NCBI GenBank assembly: GCA_029945375.1
Contig: JAQOTE010000038.1
Coordinates: forward strand, 1-43,677
Length of the DNA stretch: 43,677 bases
Reading direction: 5' to 3'
Source of the DNA: Agaricus subrufescens
Taxonomy: Eukaryota; Basidiomycota; Agaricomycetes; Agaricales; Agaricaceae
Under the pieces are notes generated by a model. That model worked only from the letters and a program-made list of their open reading frames with translations, searched no databases and had not been told where the DNA came from. The position numbers and the translations under genes were made by a program. This document shows positions 33,850 to 43,677 of this stretch, piece after piece. The stretch's first letter is position 1; each line of letters starts with the position of its first letter.

Positions 33850-35583
33850 TGCCTATAACAAAAACCCCAGATTACAAGAATGAAAATGCCAAAGTGCAAG
33901 AATGAAACTGCCATTGAGTGAGATTGAAACTATCAATTGAATGCAATGAAAATTCCAACAAGGTAAATATGAAAACACCAATTGTTGGGAATGAAACATC
34001 CATAGTGCAATAATGAAAACCCCAGACCACAAGAATAAAAATGCCAAAGTGCAGTAATGAAACTGCCATTGAATAAGATTGAAACTATCAATTGCATGCA
34101 ATGAAAATTCCAACAAGGTAAATATGAAAACACCAATTGTTGGGAATGAAACATCCATAGTGCAATAATGAAAGCCCCAGACCACAAGAAAAAATGCCAA
34201 GTGCAGTAATGAAACTGCCATTGAATAAAGTTGAAACTATCGGTGCATGCAATGAAAATTCCAACAAGGTAAATATGAAAACACCAATTGTTGGGAATGA
34301 AACATCCATAGTGCAATAATGAAAACCCCAGACCACAAGAATAAAAATGCCAAAGTGCAGCAATGAAACTGCCATTGAATAAGATTGAAACTATCAATTG
34401 CATGCAATGAAAATTCCAACAAGGTAAATATGAAAACACCAATTGTTGGGAATGAAACATCCATAGTGCAATAATGAAAACCCCAGACCACAAGAATAAA
34501 AATGCCAAAGTGCAGCAATGAAACTGCCATTGAATAAGATTGAAACACTATCAATTGCATGCAATGAAAATTCCAACAAGGTAAATATGAAAACACCAAT
34601 TGTTGGGAATGAAACACCCATGGTGCAATAATGAAAACCCCAGACCATAAGAATAAAAATCCCAAAGTACAACAATGAAATTGCCATTGTATAAGGTTGA
34701 AACTATCAATTGTATACAATGAAAATCCCAACAAGTGGAAATGAGAATGTGCACAGGTAGGTATGAAAATGCCAATAGCTAGCAATAATACCTCCATGGG
34801 GTAATAATGAAAATGCCAAAGTTTTCTAATGAAAACTCCAAGTCACAATAATGAAAATGCCAAAATTCAGCAATGAAATTGCTATTGCACAAGATTGAAA
34901 CTATCAATTGGATATAATGAAAACCCCAGACAAGAATAAAAATACCAAAGTGGAGCATTGAAACTGCCCTTGTATAAGATTGAAACTATCAATTGCATAC
35001 AATGAAAACCCCAATAAGTGGAAATGAGAATGTACACAGGCAGGTATGAAAATGCCAATACCTGGCAATAATATCTCCATGGTATAATAATGAAAATGCC
35101 CAATGTTTCTAATGAAAATTCTTAGTCACAACAATGAAAATGCCAAAGTTCAGCAATGAAACTACCCATTATATAGAATGAAAACAAACAATTGGGTATG
35201 AAAATACTTACTACCAAATATGAAAACACCAATCCCTGGTTATGAAATGTCCATGATATAATAATGAAAACAAAATGAAAATCTCTAGACATAGTAATGA
35301 AAATGCCAATATCCACCAAGAACCAGTAGAATGAGATTGCCAACTGACTAGAATGAAACATCCAGTCAGATTTAACAATAGTAGTATAAACCAAGAATGA
35401 TATTGCCAGTGTATAAGTATAGTATTGATAATATATTGGACTGGCATATTATGAAACCTCCAATCTCAAAAACAGCGGAATAATGAAAACATAGACTGGA
35501 TATATCATAACCGTAAGTTGCAGTCGTTCATTGGATACAATGAAAATTCTTCAATTGGATATAGCCAATAAGTTATGATAACG
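33850..35583 (-). repeat. right terminal inverted repeat array of the KDZ element
   Basis: Complement of the left array, about 1.73 kb. The inner part carries about five 155-bp-type units; landmark spacings from 33912 to 34685 are 154, 153, 154, 155 and 157 bp. The outer 0.9 kb matches the left end closely, including the terminus. Small indels here contrast with the exact 155-bp spacing on the left. Confidence 0.92.
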
Positions 35584-35728
35584 GTGCTTACTGGTGCCTG
35601 TCTTCACACATGTCCTCGACCGATCTCAGTACTAACGGGGTGATTGATTACTCGTTCTCGAGTCTAATACGTACACCTAGCCGCATTAAACATAGATTTT
35701 CACGCGTAAAACGGCTGGGGCCGTAACA
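35584..35728 (-). repeat. LTR-B, proximal part (gypsy LTR 5' edge)
   Basis: On the minus strand the LTR begins TGTTACGGCCCCAGCCG at 35728 and runs into the KDZ right end at 35584, resuming at 20864. It aligns with LTR-A from 12244. Because a polypurine tract immediately precedes it on the minus strand, this is a 3' LTR. Confidence 0.8.
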
Positions 35729-35742
35729 TCTCCCCCCCACTA
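35729..35742 (-). promoter_or_regulatory. polypurine tract of the gypsy element
   Basis: The minus strand reads AGTGGGGGGGAGA directly before the LTR's TG. This is where plus-strand DNA synthesis is primed in LTR retrotransposons, and it fixes both element orientation and LTR edge. Confidence 0.8.
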
Positions 35743-36261
35743 TGAAACGACTGTCCTCAGTCATACCAGACTCCATCTCGGAACTAATCTGATCATCCCC
35801 AACGTCTGGCTGGACTTCAATTTCACCCCTCGACGAGCATTCGCCCTTGGCAGTGGTGGACCTCCCGCTCCGGACATCACCGACGGCTATTAATATCACT
35901 ACCGCCATGTTCCCCCGGAACGGCGATTGCCGTGCTTCTTTTCTGATCGCCCCGGACCACGCGATACTAAATTTAGCGCGATCTTCCGATCACTTTCCAA
36001 AAGTGAGGTTTAAACTTCCTCAACTTCTTTTTTATTTCGCTGACCCCGCCTCATTTTTTCTTTGGGGCGTCATCAGCCAATGGCTCATTCCGCGCTACCG
36101 CTGCTGACATAGCATGTCGGCGCGATCTAGTGAGTCTTGCCGTTTTCGTCTCCACCCTGCGGATCTTGACCTCGCTAATAGGGTATCTTCGACCGACGCC
36201 GAGCTCTGGCCCCCATTAAAAGCGGACCTTGCCCCTCCACTTCGCTTTCTTTCTCCCCATC
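35743..36261. other. gypsy 3' internal region and 5' flank of the antisense gene
   Basis: On the minus strand a frame ends GMTEDSRFIVGG just before the polypurine tract. On the plus strand the region should act as promoter for the gene starting at 36262. No clear TATA box. Confidence 0.4.
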
Positions 36262-38623
36262 ATGTCCTCCTCGCCTCCCCAGCTGCCCCCCGAGATAGCC
36301 ATCGCCGCTATCCTCGACAAGGCGGAATGGGGTGCGCATTTTCCGTCCGACGTTCTTCTCCGGCATTCCGAGCATTTTCGCGCTCTGCTGGCCTACCGAA
36401 AGACTCTGCAGCCGGCGGAATCGTCGTCCACATCTCCGTCCAACACTCCGCAGACTACCTTACCGACTTCGCCCTCGGTCGTTCGCCCTACGTCTACCCC
36501 TCTGGTGCCTTCCGCTCTCCCGGCCATCGCTCGTACTCCGACGCCAGCGCAACGTGCGCCACCTGTCTCTCTTCGTTCTCCGTGTTCTCGTCTTCTGACT
36601 CCTGCCGCTCTCGCAGCTCCCTCAACTTCCTCAGCTTCGGCTCGGACTCCTCGTCAACCTCCTCCTCGCCGATCTCTTGGTGAGTGGCCCATAGCTCGGG
36701 CACGCCGTCTCTTTGCCGCCGTACGCGCTTCTAATATCGCGGTCGCTCGAATCACAGCTCGGGTGGCGTCAGAAGCTCCCCGTGTTAATCTAGCGGAGGT
36801 TCATGTCCCGCCTAATTCCGCTGCTAGTTCGATTACTGGTTCTACTCGCCGTGGCGAGACCAATCCTCCTGCCACTAAACGTCAACGTGTGCGATCTCCT
36901 TCGCCTAAAACTACCCCCGAGGTAGTCCCCAAAATTGAGAAGCTTTCTCCGATCAAAGCCCCGGCGCCTGCCCGTTCTACACGCCCTGGTTCTGGCAAGT
37001 GCCTTGCTCGAAAAACCACCAGCAGTAAAGCGTCGGCTGGCTCTTTCAAAGCCGTCATGGAAATCTCCTCCTCCTCCTCGTCTTCTGAGCCTGATCCCGT
37101 CTTCGTCAGTGACGAGGAGAGCGAAAGCGACGACGAAGACGAAGTGGTTCAAGAGGACGAACTCGACGATTCCGATGTCGACATGGATAAGTCCTCCTCC
37201 AAGAAACGCAAACCTGCTGCCTCTCATCGTAAGCCCGCACCTTCCGCCAAGACTACCCCCGCGACTCGTGCTTGAACTACGCGCTCCAAACAAGCTAAAT
37301 CGGTCAAGACCCCCGCAACCGTCGACTCCGACGGGTCAGATGAACCTCGCGGTACGTCTCTCTCCATTCCTTTTCTTTTCCCTGCTAACCCTCATTTCCT
37401 AGTCCGTACTAATACTTCCTTGACTCGTCAACTTGGTCTCGCACCCGGCGCCCCTTATCTCGATGGCCTGGCTACACATTTCGCCGTCTCCTACGATCCG
37501 GTATGGCACCCTTGCACTTTCTTCACTCTTTATCTCCTCAATCATTTTACCCTTAGTACTCCCCATGTTCTGCCAATTGTCTCAACTGCACGCGCAACTT
37601 CCGCTTGGTGTGCACCACAGACAACCCCATCAAGCGTCACCGTGGAGAATCCGCTGAGGATGCCCAGCGTCGCATCGATGCCCTTATCACTGGCGTTGAG
37701 TGCGACCAGTGCGACCATGACCGCGCCAGCCACTGCAGCAAAACCAAGCCCCCTGCTCTTCGTCAATTCGCAGCTGAGCTGTGCCGCGCGCCTGCTTTCA
37801 TCGCGGGCAATGGTACGCCTGCCACTCTTTTTCTTTTAAGTTTTTCTCCTGACTTTATCTAGGCCTCCGTATTCGCAACCGCAACCTCGACGTCGCCCGC
37901 TACCAGATCCAAGGGTTAGAGAGGCAGCTCAGTCTTGCCGTCTCCCACTACCGCTCACTCGTCGTCGAGAGCGCCATTGATTTCCTCGCGGCGTATCGCT
38001 ACCACGACAAAAAGCCCCAGTTCTGGATCGAGGCCCAGCTCGTCTCTGACGTCGAAGGGTTCGAAACGCTGCTTGCTGACGCCGAACAGATCGTCAGCTA
38101 CGACGAACGCGCTCTCACCGCCTCCGATCTCCCTGCTTACGATGTCGACGCTCTCGACAATCTCTCCGGTCCACATCGCTCCGAAAACCTCCTCATCTCT
38201 GGTCGCGCGCTTTATGATTCTTTCCGCCGCTTCGGCGAGTGGATGGGCGAGAAGCCCTTCCTCGTCGAAGATCAGCAGCCTCTCGTTCAACCCTCCTGGT
38301 GGGACCGTCACGTCGCAGCCTGCGACAAGGCCGACGTTCCGCCATCTACTCGCGCTAACCCTCAATTTTCCAAGGCGTTCGACGAATATCTTCGCGTTCC
38401 TCCGATGATGGTGCCCGAACCGGCAGCTATCCCTACCGAGCCCAACTCGCCCGCTCGATCTCCTGCTGGAGCTGCCCTGTCTACGCCTTCTGGGCAAACG
38501 ATGCAGACTCCTCTTTCGCCAACCTCCCCTAGCGCTATGGACGTCGAGGCTTCCCTCCAGCCAACCTCGCCCATCAACACCAACGGTCGCGCGGCTGCCT
38601 TCCCAGAGGGCGTCGAGGGGTAG
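36262..38623 (+). pseudogene. spliced antisense gene of a gypsy element (copy 1), one in-frame stop
   Basis: Four exons: 36262-37351, 37403-37500, 37557-37812 and 37863-38623 (2,205 nt, 735 codons including stop). The ATG is set by MSSSPPQLPPEIAIAAILDK; an upstream TTG is not used. The N-terminus continues WGAHFPSDVLLRHSEHFRALL. A long Ser/Pro/basic region and an acidic Ser/Asp/Glu tract follow. Exon 3 has a cysteine cluster (PCSANCLNCTRNFRLVC, then CDQCDHDRASHC) resembling a zinc-binding fold. Exon 4 is helical (LDVARYQIQGLERQL). A single TGA at 37273-37275 interrupts the frame; otherwise it is intact. It lies just inside the polypurine tract, opposite to the element's direction. Function unknown; DNA binding is a guess from the basic and cysteine-rich regions. 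Confidence 0.7.
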
Positions 38624-39319
38624 GCTTGTCGATTGGGTACTCGATCGGCGCCGGCGGTTGTCCTCTGTTTTGTGTTTCTTTCGTATCACCTCAACCATTA
38701 TTTTTCTTTGTTTTTCTCTTTTTTCTTGAACTTTGTTACTAGTCTTATCTCGCATTAGTGCTTTACTACTTCTTAATTGCATGTAGTTAGCCCTCGTCTC
38801 TCTTCAGACTAGTTCTTCTCTCGTCTCGTTCTCTTCTTGCTCTGTTGTTTCCTCATCCTGTAGTAGCATCGTGCTACCGTGTCTCGTTTACAATCCCCAC
38901 TCAATACTATGTCGCTTTTGTCTCTGCAATTCTTTTACTACTGAGTGTGAATTCCCGATCCGAGACGATAAGTGGCTCGGCGGCCCTTAAGTGTTCCGCA
39001 CCGCCTCTATATAGTCTCGCTCTCAACTTGTGTTCTCGTTCTGCGCCAGCCTATAAATAACCCAATCAATCACAGCTTATTTATAGATCTGCCCCAGATT
39101 CTGTTAGAGTATCCCCTTCTTGTAACGTTGCCTCGGCGCAACACTTCGCCTAATAGAACCCGTTTTAATCCCCTGATTTCTGAGTTAAAACCGATCCGAG
39201 ACGCTCGCTCTCCCCCTCACTATGGAAACAGACGTCCTCGTCGATCACCGCTTTCCAAAAAAAATTTTTCTCGATCATACCCTCGACTGCATTCTCGACG
39301 AATATAAGTTCTCCGTAGA
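38624..39319. other. spacer with promoter-like and LTR/PPT-like sequence
   Basis: Pyrimidine-rich sequence (TTCTTTGTTTTTCTC near 38704), a TATATAG box near 39009 and TATAAATAA near 39052. At 39202-39240 a CCCCCTCACTATGGAAACAG block resembles the polypurine-tract neighbourhood at 35730-35760 (CCCCCCCACTATGAAACGAC). This suggests a second gypsy 3' end here, but the minus-strand continuation does not start with TG, so the LTR edge is not proven. Confidence 0.5.
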
Positions 39320-40930
39320 ATGTCTCGCAGCATAAACATGTGTCTCGACTGTAGTTTGCATCAGCTTCGATTGTACGACAACTCCAATCCTTTCCGTCGC
39401 GGACGCGGCGGCCGAGGCCGTGGTAGGGGTTTATTACGAGGTGGTCTCAGTCGAGGGAGGGGTCTATCCCCTTCCTATAATCTCTCCCACTATCGCGATA
39501 GCATCTCGCCCTACTTTGACAGTAGCTCTTCAGACGAGGATTGCCATACCACTCCCATGCCTACTGAACCATCGCTTCCCGCTAAACAGGCGTACGAGGA
39601 AGCTGTACATCTCCTCGACGCGGAAATCTCATCTTACTTCCACCGCTTCAATCGTCGACACACTAGTCCTGCTGTTGCCCAGAGTTTGGCTGGTCCACTC
39701 GAGGCGGCGGGAAGTTTTCTGGTATCCCTCCTTCTCTCCTCGACTGAATCATTCCATGCTCACAACGTCCTAGACTTCTCTTCTTCAGGCCCTGCAGCGC
39801 TACACTGTTGCTCAGTCTTCTAGTGAAACGCAACGGCTCCTCGCTCGTTCCAAAAGCATGTACGAATCCTATGCGAACTTCCGAGGCAAGGGTCACAAGC
39901 AACCCGCGGTTTTCAACGAGTTGTGTACTATGCTCAGCACTGTAGATCGCAATCTCGGAAACGGCAAACGAGGTCCCCCTACGAAGCCAGCTGCAGAACG
40001 TGACGACTCTACCGGTCGAGGCACTTCTGAACCTCCAGCCAAGAAGGTAAGATCAGCCCACTTTCCACTCTCGCTTTTCTATACCAGCCTATTCTAGAGG
40101 CGTCGAACTATCCCTCGACTTCCTCCAGACAGCTCAGAGTCCTCCGAGGACGAAGTAGAGTCCCAGACTATAGTCGAGACTGCGACACTACTCCAGCCTT
40201 CCACTTCTCTAAACGTATGCGCCTTTACCTCGCACTCATTCATGCTAATCCACACCCTCAGATGGAGGTAGACAGCGAGGCTAATCCTCCCCCATCCTCG
40301 GACGGTCCTGAACCTGCCCCTCTTCAGAGTGCCGCGCCGATAACTCAAAACGTCACCGGGCCCACTATCCTAGGCGACCAAGATCAAATCATGCAGACTC
40401 GCCCTCGTAGCAACTCTATGTCCGCGACTGTAAGCTTTCCTGCCCAATTGACGTTCTTGGACCTTATTTCTTTTTCTCCTAGGACCTATATCCAGGCACA
40501 GCGCAAACGGTACGCATTTTCTACATGCCGCTTCCTGGCTCCGAAGTCCAGCGAGAACACTATCTCAACGCCCTCCGATTACAGCCTCGGGAACGTCCAC
40601 CCATTTTGAACGTTATCTCGGCTGCTACTGGTGCGTCCTAGCCTCCCTTCACCTTCACTCCTTCTAATTCTCTTCTCAGCCGACACCTTGGTGTCCAACA
40701 TTCATTCTTTGTCAGTCGAGGCCAACGAGGCCGCCCACGTCATAGTCTCGGACGCAAGCTATCAAGCCTTGCAGCACAAACTTTTGGCCACTACCACCGC
40801 CCTCGTCGAGTCTGCCCAACAACTCGAATTTACTACTTCACGCTATCGTTTTTATGCGCGAGAGTACGAATTCTTGTCCCAGCTCCTCGAGCAGCGTGAT
40901 AAACGATTCCAGAACAAGGTAGACAAGTAG
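39320..40930 (+). CDS. spliced antisense gene of a gypsy element (copy 2), intact
   Basis: Six exons: 39320-39721, 39789-40046, 40098-40214, 40262-40429, 40483-40630 and 40680-40930. They sum to 1,344 nt and give 447 aa with no internal stop. The start MSRSINMCLDCSLHQL is followed by an RGG-like run (RGRGGRGRGRG), then LPAKQAYEEAVHLLDAEISSYFHRF. Low-complexity acidic and Pro-rich stretches follow, and then a helical C-terminus (ALVESAQQLEFTTSRYRFYAREYEFLSQLLEQRD) that may form a coiled coil. It ends 70 bp from the stop of the minus-strand pol, tail-to-tail. It matches copy 1 in position relative to a polypurine tract, though sequence similarity by eye is low. Function unknown. Confidence 0.75.
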
Positions 40931-40999
40931 GCTATTTATCGTTATAGCGTACTTGTCCGAGACTAGTTTTCTCCTAGTTAGTGTTCAATAACAAAGGTT

Positions 41000-43677
41000 C
41001 TAGTCTCCCTCGACTGTCTCCTCGTCTGATTCATCAGCTTCCTCGTCCAAATCAATAGTCTCGACTGGTTCCTCTAACAGTTCTAACTCCTCTTCACTCG
41101 TATCCAACAGCTTAAGGATCGCGTCGGAATACTCGACTTTCTCCCTCGCCAGGTAAGGAATAACCCGGAATGCAGCCACTTTATTCTGCCATACCGAGCC
41201 ATCCATCTCGGTAAGAACATATGCTCCCCCTTTCAACCTGCGAACCACTACCATGGGTCCGAGATATCGAGGTTTCATTTTCCTATTGGCTGACATCTCG
41301 ATCGCGGAATTCTTCACCAGGACCAAGCTCCCTGCCTCCAGATTATATTCCCTAATCCTCGCTTTCGCATCTTCCTCCAATTTCAAAGCTCGATCAACTT
41401 TTTCTTTCGTTAACTTTGCTCTCATTTGCTCCACATGTTTAACATGTTTAGCCAGCGCGAGAGCTCTTAGACCGATCAACTCTGCAGTCTCGACAAATCG
41501 ATCAGGATATTTCACCAACCAAGTCGCCTCGACTACGTCCAAAGGTATCGTAGGATGAGCCCCGGTAACCATGAAGTAGGGAGAACATCCTGTCCCCTTT
41601 CTTATAGTAATTCTGTCTGCCCACATAACTTGATGTAGGTGCCAAAACCACTTTTTTACTTCACCGTCCGTAGCCTTGTATAACATCTGCCGTACATCCC
41701 AATGAGGCCTCTCGACAATGCCATTAGCCCTCGAGTTATATGGCGAGATCATTACACCCTTAATTCCATATTTATCTTCGAGCCACCTCACCGCTTTCCT
41801 AAACGGCGAGCCATTGTCTGTGACTATTTTCACAAGACTGCCCCATCGACAGATTATGTCCTCGAATAGCCATTGACCAATTGATTTTGCATCCTCGGTT
41901 CTCAACGCTTTCGCCTCCATCCATGACGAAAGTCCACATCTGCCATGCACAATGTATTTACAACCATTCGACGCAGGCGTCATGTGTACTGTGTCCGCAT
42001 GCAAAACTTGAAAGATCGAGGGAGTATGCGTCACCACTGGTGGCAACTCCATTGCCATCTTTTGCCGCACCTGACATAAGTGACACGAACGAACGTACCA
42101 GCTAACGTCGGCTTCCATCTCGGGCCACCAAAACCGTTGACTGATCAGTCTCGACGTAGCATACACTCCTCGATGCCCCAATTTGTCGTGACATTCCCTC
42201 ATGATTTCCATTCTATTCTCTATCTCGATCACCAACTGAGCATAATCATCCCCCGGCCTTCGACGATATAACTTCCCGTCTTTGTCTAACCAGAAGTTCG
42301 AGGCCGCTCTTGACAATTTCGCCTCCTCGACCGATAGTCGATCTTTTGGTAACCTCTCCACTCGATGAACAATCCAGTCTCGGATCTTTCCTAACCGACT
42401 GTCCTGTTCCCGAGCCGCAATAGTTCTGCGATCCTCATCGTAACCATCTCGACCGTTTTCCTCGTTTATCGCCTGTTCTTCCTCCTCGATCATTTTCTCA
42501 AGGAATACTCAAACCGGTTCGGCAACATCTCGATTGCTGGATAATCGTCGCTTCTCAGCTATTTCCGCATCTAGACACTTTCTCGCGAAGTCGAGGTCCA
42601 ATTGATAACTATGGTCCATTGCTATCACTTCAGCAAAGAACCCTTTCCTATCATCGATTTCCTCGACGAAGTCATCTATCGGTAGAGGGTCCTCTTCTCC
42701 CTCATTCTCCTTAACCAATTCGATCTCTTCTCCGTCATCATCTGACCCATCATCATACTGTCGAGTCGCTTTATCTCCAGGATACCATTTCCTCCGAGAC
42801 AATCCATCAGGCCCAAAACCTTTTCCCTTTCGATGAACCAATGTGAAGTGGAAATGAGTCCGAATATAAACCACCCAACGATTCACAGTCGCGCTGAGTA
42901 ACTTGCCGGCGTTGTTTAACATTCCATGCAAGTACTTCGCATCAGTCTCGACTATGAGATTTCGACACCCTCGAAGCAAATAATTCTCCTCCTCAAGCGC
43001 CATGCGCAATCCCACTAACTCTCGCTTCGGCTGAGAATATCGTTGTTGCCTCGGATCCATTAATATCGAATTAAACTTGATATAATGAATTATTTTTGGC
43101 TCCAACTCGTCTCGCTGATACAGGTAATACCCAACAGCCCTCCAAGATGAGTCCACAGCTAAGACAATCGGCTGCTCACTCGGAAACCTCGGATTCCTCG
43201 TATGAAAACAGTCTCGGATAGCTTCTTTAATCTCGAGCTGAGCCGCTTTCTCAATCGCGCCCCACTCGAAGGTAACTCCCTTCTTGCAAAGATTATACAA
43301 TGGAACCGCCTTCATAACAAAATCTCGAATGTGATGCCTACACATTACCGCCGTCCCCAAGAAAGCTCGGACGTCAGTAGTGTTTTCACAGTCACCCCAA
43401 TTCAAAATTTTCTCGATCGTTTCCGCTTTCGGCTTTCGCCCCTTATATGAACACTCGAATCCTAGGATAACTACTGTATCCGCACATATCGTCGTTTTAG
43501 GTCCCGAGAACGTTCCCCCAGCATACTTCATTCGCTGTAGAATACGATTCACGTTCTCCATATGCTCGAACACGAATTTTCTAATCCCCGAATTATCAGG
43601 CAAGACTTCTGGTACTCCCTCGGCGTTTTCATATCTAGTCGCGGGGCCCCTAATTGGCACATCGTCTATATATGGCA
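41000..43677 (-). pseudogene. Ty3/gypsy pol: reverse transcriptase end, RNase H, integrase (partial, one in-frame stop)
   Basis: Minus-strand polyprotein entering from beyond the window. At the edge the RT active site reads PYIDDVP (near 43675-43655). It continues with KYAGGTFSGPK and the connection DVRAFLGTAVMCRHHI. RNase H carries VLAVDSSWRAVGYYLYQ, FSQPKRELVGL-type sequence (YSQPKRELVGLRMALEE), IVETDAKYL and GPDGLSRR. A TGA at 42511-42509 breaks the frame; reading continues in the same frame. Integrase follows with [16 protein letters not shown] zinc-finger, DTVHM and IVTDNG (catalytic Asp residues) and [12 protein letters not shown] (catalytic Glu). A final barrel-like region ([12 protein letters not shown]) and an acidic tail end at 41000. 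The lineage is typical of mushroom genomes. Confidence 0.9.

Larger units (their letters stand above)
20865..35583 (+). mobile_element. KDZ-superfamily DNA transposon, about 14.7 kb
   Basis: Both ends carry the same inverted terminus: TTATCATAACTTATTGGC at 20867 and its complement ending at 35581. These are followed by matching 22-bp-monomer arrays running inward. Inside are an intact KDZ transposase on the plus strand, a second multi-exon gene on the minus strand, and a 3.6-kb repeat-rich middle. The element sits inside LTR-B. KDZ (Kyakuja-Dileera-Zisupton) elements are large cut-and-paste transposons expanded in Agaricomycetes. Target duplication is unclear: the flanks are GCTGCTCTCG on the left and GTGCTTACTG on the right, sharing only TGCT. 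Long near-identical ends and an unbroken transposase suggest recent activity. Confidence 0.9.

Noticed and set aside
36229..36261. TTG at 36229 as start of the first antisense gene
   Set aside because: It is a non-ATG start just upstream of the in-frame ATG at 36262, which begins a typical Ser/Pro N-terminus.
37955..38782. 275-aa minus-strand frame opposite the last exon of the first antisense gene
   Set aside because: Basic, low-complexity antisense shadow of a GC-rich exon, with no motif. The plus-strand exon joins three others in frame.

Overview
The window is nuclear DNA of a mushroom-forming basidiomycete (Agaricomycetes). This is inferred from genes split by many 45-65 bp GT-AG introns, a divergent HSE1/MMS2 gene pair, an Agaricomycete-type F-box relic, a KDZ-superfamily DNA transposon and Ty3/gypsy sequence of the mushroom type. 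No phylogenetic search could be run.

Region 1 (1-7025) is ordinary host sequence. It holds the 3' end of an unidentified gene, a secreted-type class 3 lipase with its full catalytic triad, a tRNA-Glu(UUC), the ESCRT-0 subunit HSE1 on the minus strand, and the ubiquitin E2 variant MMS2 on the plus strand. HSE1 and MMS2 share a 124-bp divergent promoter.

Region 2 (7026-12905) is gene-poor. It contains a decayed alpha/beta-hydrolase relic, a clean 602-bp solo LTR with a 5-bp target duplication (TCTGG), an F-box relic, and an old LTR (LTR-A) that has lost most of its CpG sites.

Region 3 (12906-43677) is nested mobile elements. A minus-strand LINE (zinc-knuckle ORF1; endonuclease, RT and RNase H ORF2) is broken by point damage, a 23-bp duplication and a 1.35-kb CTAG-rich insertion. 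Next is an LTR of the LTR-A family in opposite orientation (LTR-B). LTR-B is split by a 14.7-kb KDZ transposon (20865-35583). The transposon has an apparently intact 1,075-aa transposase in 11 exons, a second multi-exon gene on the other strand, and 1.7-2.4 kb terminal inverted repeats. These repeats are arrays of a 22-bp monomer, seven of which form a 155-bp higher-order unit (nine copies on the left, about five on the right).

Beyond the KDZ element come the LTR edge and polypurine tract of a minus-strand gypsy element, and then two spliced plus-strand genes (36262-38623 and 39320-40930). The second is tail-to-tail with a minus-strand gypsy pol that runs off the window. Both look like antisense accessory genes of gypsy elements. 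The first gene and pol each carry one in-frame TGA, compatible with C-to-T decay.

Most notable are the KDZ element's higher-order repeat ends, the companion gene containing amplified intron-exon cassettes, and the spliced antisense genes linked to gypsy elements.
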